A DNA stretch of 64,000 nt, taken from NCBI GenBank assembly GCA_964017195.1, contig OZ024891.1, positions 1,957,394-2,021,393 on the forward strand, written 5' to 3'. Position 1 is the first letter of the stretch; each line of letters begins with the position of its first letter. A model generated the notes under the pieces. The model did no database searches and was not told the DNA's origin. It worked only from the letters and a program-made list of their open reading frames with translations. The translations under genes and the position numbers were made by a program. This stretch comes from Siderastrea radians (Eukaryota > Cnidaria > Anthozoa > Scleractinia > Rhizangiidae). Below, in pieces: positions 59,127 to 64,000 of this stretch.

Positions 59127-62100
59127 CTGTCATACCGCAGACAAAACAAAATTACAAAACGGAAAGGTAAACAATTTCGGGGCAAGGGGAGGCATTTTTA
59201 TATAACTAATAGGCTACAGGGCGGCGCTAAATCAAAAGGTCGCGTCCAGCCGTTGTACCTGAGGTTTGAAATGAGGTGTAGTTTTCGTTCAGTTTGTTTT
59301 GCATCTGAAAGGGTATGTTTCGAACTCTGGGCCCCACACCGTACCGTTATCCGTGCAAAATCCCGAGGATCTCCCTTCCCTCCCCCCCTCCCCCCCACTC
59401 CAGTGATAAACAGTTTAGACTAAATACAATGACATGCTATTAGGGAACAATAAACAGGCATTAGGGGGTAATCTATTTAATCTGCCGGTCGTATGATCAG
59501 GATGGCTGTAAAGCTATTAAGTAAACACGTTAGACTATGGAATAGACAGAAGACACTAAAGAGGAAAGAGTTATGTATTATACTTATTTGCAAGTTCCGA
59601 TCTGGCCTAAACTGAATTGCAAACATACATCTCGTCCGTTAGGAAATAATGGTAAAACATGGTGTAATTGAATGAAAATGGCCACTGATCTTTACTAAAC
59701 TGTGTTTTTCAGATCAGAGAGAGCGAGAGTCGCACGCGCGAAGCATTTGTGTTCACGGTGTGCATCACGCGAGTCGAGAGAACGTAGTTTAAAAAAGACC
59801 GCGTTTCCACCTGATAGATGGGTCTGACAAAATAAAGCCTGTTTGAAGCTTACAGTCTTCATCGACTTATTTGTGAACTTTTGTGGGGCTAAAAGAGCTG
59901 AATGTAAAGTAAATCTTAAAGAAATTTCGTAAGATTACGTGGCTGCCTAATCAACTTATCTGTTTAGGAATTTGGACGAGACAACCATGATATGACGCGA
60001 AACCTAACAGGCGAAAAAAAAAAAAGCCGCTATCACAAGAAACAATCACGATCTCAAATCAACTTACTTGGAACAGCTATTTAGTGAGATAGGTTTCCAT
60101 TCCAGAGAGCAGAGATCAAGAACTTAAGTCTTCTAACGATCGCGCTTTTCTATCGACTAGAAAACTTAACGGTCTGCCTCTCGACTCATTAGAATCAGTG
60201 GAGTTCGAAAGTGGTATTTTCACCAGCCAATCACATCAAACGAATTGCTCAATGCAGACTTGTTGGTCAGAAGTGTGCATTTCATCAGACATAAATTTAC
60301 ATTATCACGGTTTTTACATTGTTAAGTAAACCAGAGTATTTGTATAACAATAGCATTTGTCAGGGTAAAAAACGCAATTATTCCTTTTTGCGAAATTGAC
60401 ACCACCTCTTGATTCACGCACGACAGGAAGAGGAGTTGTTGAAAACTTCTGCTCTCTCTTAAGACATTATATTTTAGCTGATTTTCAAAACAGTTTGTAT
60501 CCTTGCACACAAGAAACATTAATCCATTTCCAGCTACAGACACCCCTTGACTGTCATGTGGCGCAAACTTTCGAGTTTGTGGATGAAATATCAGTTTTAC
60601 CACTCAAAAATTCTATTGAGCAGGAACTTTCTTGTCATTTTTTTAAAAAAATCCCTCTTACGCTGGAAATAGTCAAAATTAAACTGTGGCAATCTTCGAA
60701 GCTAAAGGAACCACGTCATTAATTTTGGTATCACTAAAAAGCTCAAAGACACATTGATACTTACGGAAGCCTAAATAATGACTGAGTTTCGTAAAAAAGA
60801 CTACTCTAGTGCTTGGAAGCTATTGGTATAAATTGCGTTTCGCTAAGGAAGGCCAGGATGGAAATGAATTCGGTGGAAATTGAAACTTGGAAAATCGAGA
60901 AAAAATGAAAAAGTGATTGCTTTGTTTTTCCTTTGAAAGAGTATTTTTTTAGCCTTGGTGGTTTAGAAGCAAAAATATTCTTGTGTGAGCAAAATCCTTT
61001 GTTACAAATGTAGCAAATTGTTGACCAAAATATGGAAAATCTCCATAACATTGACCTGTTAGCTTTGGTCTCAGTCATCCTTGCGCGTAATTCAATATGA
61101 CGTCACAGGTTAAGAAATCTCGTTCGAAGGGCCCTTTCTCTTTACCTCCAAAGGGATGAAGAGAAAGGACCCTGTGAACGAGTTGCCTGTTACGTGATCG
61201 GGAAGATGAGCGAAAGGACCCAAGCCTCATAGCTCACTAAGCACGTAAAGGGCTAGGAACAAGATTGAGAGGGATAACCGAAAAAAAAAAAAACCAACAA
61301 CAAAACAAAACAACAAATAAATAATCACTTGATATGAAATACCTGGACCCTAAACCATAAATAAAACTTTTAAAATTTATTTTGTTTTTGCTGTGATGTG
61401 AAATCTTCTTATGGCATTGACCAAATGTCCTCACGGAAAGTGTAAAGGATAGAAGACAGACTTTTTCAGGCAAGTTTGGACACCACCCAAGCAACACAAG
61501 CAATTAGTTCACTTGCTCCTAATAAAATGTCATCCATATGACTGGACAATCAGACTGTTATTTCGTTTCACTTAACAAAGTGAAAGAAAAAAAAAAGGTC
61601 GCCAGGTAAAAAGCAGAAGCCATGAACGTTACGACCTAGTGGGTGTTCTTGCCGACAGGAAAACTCAGTTCTATTTTTAATTAGTGTAATTTTAATGCTA
61701 TATTCACCGCGCTACCCGGTTAATATAACATTGCAAGGTGCGGCTGCTTAGCTAAGTTACTTTTTTCATGTGTTGTTTGTCAAATTTTTTGGCCCCCTTT
61801 TTTACTTTTTGATGTCCACATCTCAAAATTATACTAAAACAATTATTCACCTCAGACTCAGTAAATATTGGTGAATACTTACCTCGCCTTCGGCTTGGTA
61901 AATATTCGCCAATATTTACTTCGCCTTCGGCGAATAATTGTTAAGTATCCTGCATACTCTAACAAAGCATCATCCTTAAATGTACTGTAAACTTTTCTGA
62001 AAATAACAGAAAAAATGTTGAATATCATTATTTTTTTTTCTGAATCATCTCTGCGGTCCGGAATCTGAAATCTTGAATCTGATTGGCTAATGACGCGCGC

Positions 62101-63021
62101 TCCAGCGGTCCGGATTTTCCCATCCGGACCCCGCGTACGGACTGCTCCAATCCGCGGGAAAACTTGAAGTGAAATCATTTTACTCCCGCACAACAAAACG
62201 TTGGATTTTTCTTCTTAAAATGGAACTTCTCTCTCACTAACCGTTGTAAAGTGAAAGGAAAAATCAGCAGTGGAATAAAAGGCCTGGTTATTCTCCGAAA
62301 AAGGCGAGTATTCATGTGTTTTTGTTGAGAAAATTTTGCTGGCTTGCTTTTTTCGAGTTGTAGTTTTCTTATTGACACGCCATTTAGCTGCAAGGTAGTC
62401 TGTTGACCTTCATTTCTAGCTTGAAATTTCGTTATTTTCCTTAGAGATCTCTTTTCAAATCTTGTCCCATTTAGCTTCATTCAAGACAACATGATTATTA
62501 ATGATTGTTAGCTAAAATTGTCAAACAAGAAACCTCGCAACAAGAACTGCTGCATGTCAACAGGTTTTTTATACAGTTTACTTTTCTAAAAGCATCGATT
62601 TGCGAAAATCTTGACCAAGAACGAACAAAAATGTTTAAAATACCAACATATGCAGTGGAGTTTGTGGAGTGTAAGCCTCAGTTTTCACTGAAAATCTTAC
62701 TTGTCTTAAAGATCTTTCGGTACTGAAAACCCAAATTTAAACGAGTGATTTCATTTTGAACAAGACAAAGCTTATTTCTTTATTCTTGCTATGAGACGTC
62801 GGGGTTTGTTCTCAACGCTTATTGTTTTATGATACAATTTCAGTTCTGTTTTATCTTTAGCCTATCCTTTATCCCTACGGTTTGCTAGAGGCTCTTTTTC
62901 ATAACCTTAATAATTTTAACTTTGATCGTCGGAACTAGCGCACGTAGGTGGACTGTTTACAAACAGTTCTCAAACCAATTCGCCTCGTTCCACCTCCAAA
63001 ATTGCAGGAAAAAATAAACAC

Positions 63022-63134
63022 GTTATTCACCGGCCTAGATCGGTCCGTATAGGGAAAAACTGTGCCCTCAGTCTCGAGTACGGCCCTCGGCCCGCGGCCT
63101 TGGGCCGTACTCAAGACCTCGGCCGGTGAATAAC
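63022..63134. repeat. Small inverted-repeat element
   Basis: GTTATTCACCGGCC at 63,022-63,035 pairs with GGCCGGTGAATAAC at 63,121-63,134. The interior carries a second palindrome around GAGTACGGCCC/GGGCCGTACTC. Confidence 0.7.
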
Positions 63135-63631
63135 ATATATAATTGAGTGACAAGCTTGCCTGTGCCGTCTTCCCAAATCTCCATCGTATCACATCATTAA
63201 TTTGTTTTACCTTTTACCCGACATCGTTGTTTTAGTTAGGTGTACATTGACGTACAACAGCAAATTTCAAATAATAATTGACGATCTTGCGCTGGTGTAA
63301 TAATTGGCAATATATCTCACATTTTGTCGCAAATGTCATAAACTTATCTAAAGAAACATTTCCGTTTAAAGCAGCATTTATTCTCGACATCTGTTTTCGC
63401 GACTTTGGTCTCCTCCGCAGCCGTTTGTTGGGTCGTCACGCAACGCTTCCAACGAGCCAAAAAAAGGCTGTGTAGGAGACTAGCGTGACGTCTTCCCTAG
63501 TAGAATATGGGCTAGTAGCCTGTCAGTAGAAAGCCAATCAGAAAACTCGATTCGCCTTATCGAGGGTTCCTTTATAAAATAATCACTGATATCCAAGCAC
63601 AAAAAATTCCTTTAATTTATCTTAAAATATT

Positions 63632-64000
63632 GTTTGCTGAGCCTCAAGTCAAACGTAACATATTTAATAAAATGTCCTGAAAAACAAGGGAAGAGAAATA
63701 GTGCTCTGGAACAGATCTAGTGAAACACGGTTGGTCGTCAGTGAGTGGCAATATAATGGCCGAAATAACTGTCAAATGTTTGGGAAATTGTTAAGGGCAC
63801 ATTCCTCCAGGGAATCTAAATTCTACACCAGGGTGTAGTTTGCTGAGCCTCAAGTCAAACGTAACATATTTAATAAAATGTCCTGAAAAACAAGGGAAGA
63901 GAAATAGTGCTCTGGAACAGATCTAGTGAAACACGGTTGGTCGTCAGTGAGTGACAATATAATGGCCGAAATAACTGTCAAATGTTTGGGAAATTGTTAA
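63632..64000. repeat. 206-bp tandem duplication reaching the window end
   Basis: The sequence from GTTTGCTGAGCCTCAAGTCA at 63,632 repeats at 63,838 with about one difference and continues to the end of the window, so the array may extend further. Confidence 0.9.

Larger units (their letters stand above)
59127..64000. other. Host non-coding DNA with fold-back elements
   Basis: AT-rich intergenic DNA. It holds a poly-C tract (59,380-59,398), palindromic TTCGCCTTCGGCGAA-type elements at about 61,860-61,945, a GGTCCGGA inverted pair near 62,055-62,130 and the elements listed at 63,022 and 63,632. No exon is recognised. Confidence 0.5.

Overview
The window is animal genomic DNA, most likely from a cnidarian (coral or anemone-like). 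AT-rich, intron-rich host DNA surrounds a nested pair of large mobile elements. Host coding content is limited to a minus-strand secreted multidomain gene at about 1.4-7.0 kb (signal peptide, FN2, CUB, FN2, LDLa, LDLa, all exons phase 1, running off the left edge) and a single-exon rhodopsin-like GPCR at 58.1-59.1 kb. About 7.0-27.9 kb is non-coding intron or intergenic DNA with small inverted-repeat (MITE-like) elements.

The centre holds a complete Polinton/Maverick element (adintovirus-like virus-derived transposon) at 28,275-49,473, 21.2 kb. It begins AGTAGTAAG, ends with the complement, carries terminal inverted repeats of about 0.28-0.35 kb and is flanked by a perfect 6-bp target duplication TTCGTG. 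Its core set is intact: chromodomain integrase, double jelly-roll major capsid protein, adenain-like protease, packaging ATPase and a 1354-aa protein-primed family B DNA polymerase. Around these lie three paralogous 'SFYVTL' proteins (possible penton or minor capsid), a set of arginine-rich pX/Mu-like core proteins with recurrent Q/M-x-G-G motifs, a parvovirus-type PLA2 protein, a GRF zinc-finger protein, a SLOG-fold nucleotide-binding protein, a 2-TM membrane protein, a tRNA-like gene and a basic 15-residue-repeat protein with acidic flanks.

The Polinton sits inside a tyrosine-recombinase retrotransposon of the DIRS/Ngaro group, oriented on the minus strand (27,981-55,278 including the insertion). 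That element has a spliced gag, RT/RNase H, a tyrosine recombinase and split direct repeats in the order A1-ORFs-B1-A2-B2. The Polinton landed within A2. The retroelement RT is frameshifted, and several Polinton accessory genes carry single breaks, while the Polinton core genes are open.

Most worth a second look: (1) a SLOG protein and a SLATT-like 2-TM protein in one eukaryotic virus-like element; (2) a non-coding 0.4-kb locus where short segments matching different parts of polB, with synonymous changes, are shuffled in both orientations; (3) a class II-sized tRNA-like gene with A box, B box and T8 terminator between capsid-maturation genes; (4) alternating covarying hairpin repeats in the retroelement gag intron. 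Functions beyond family membership are inference; no searches were run.
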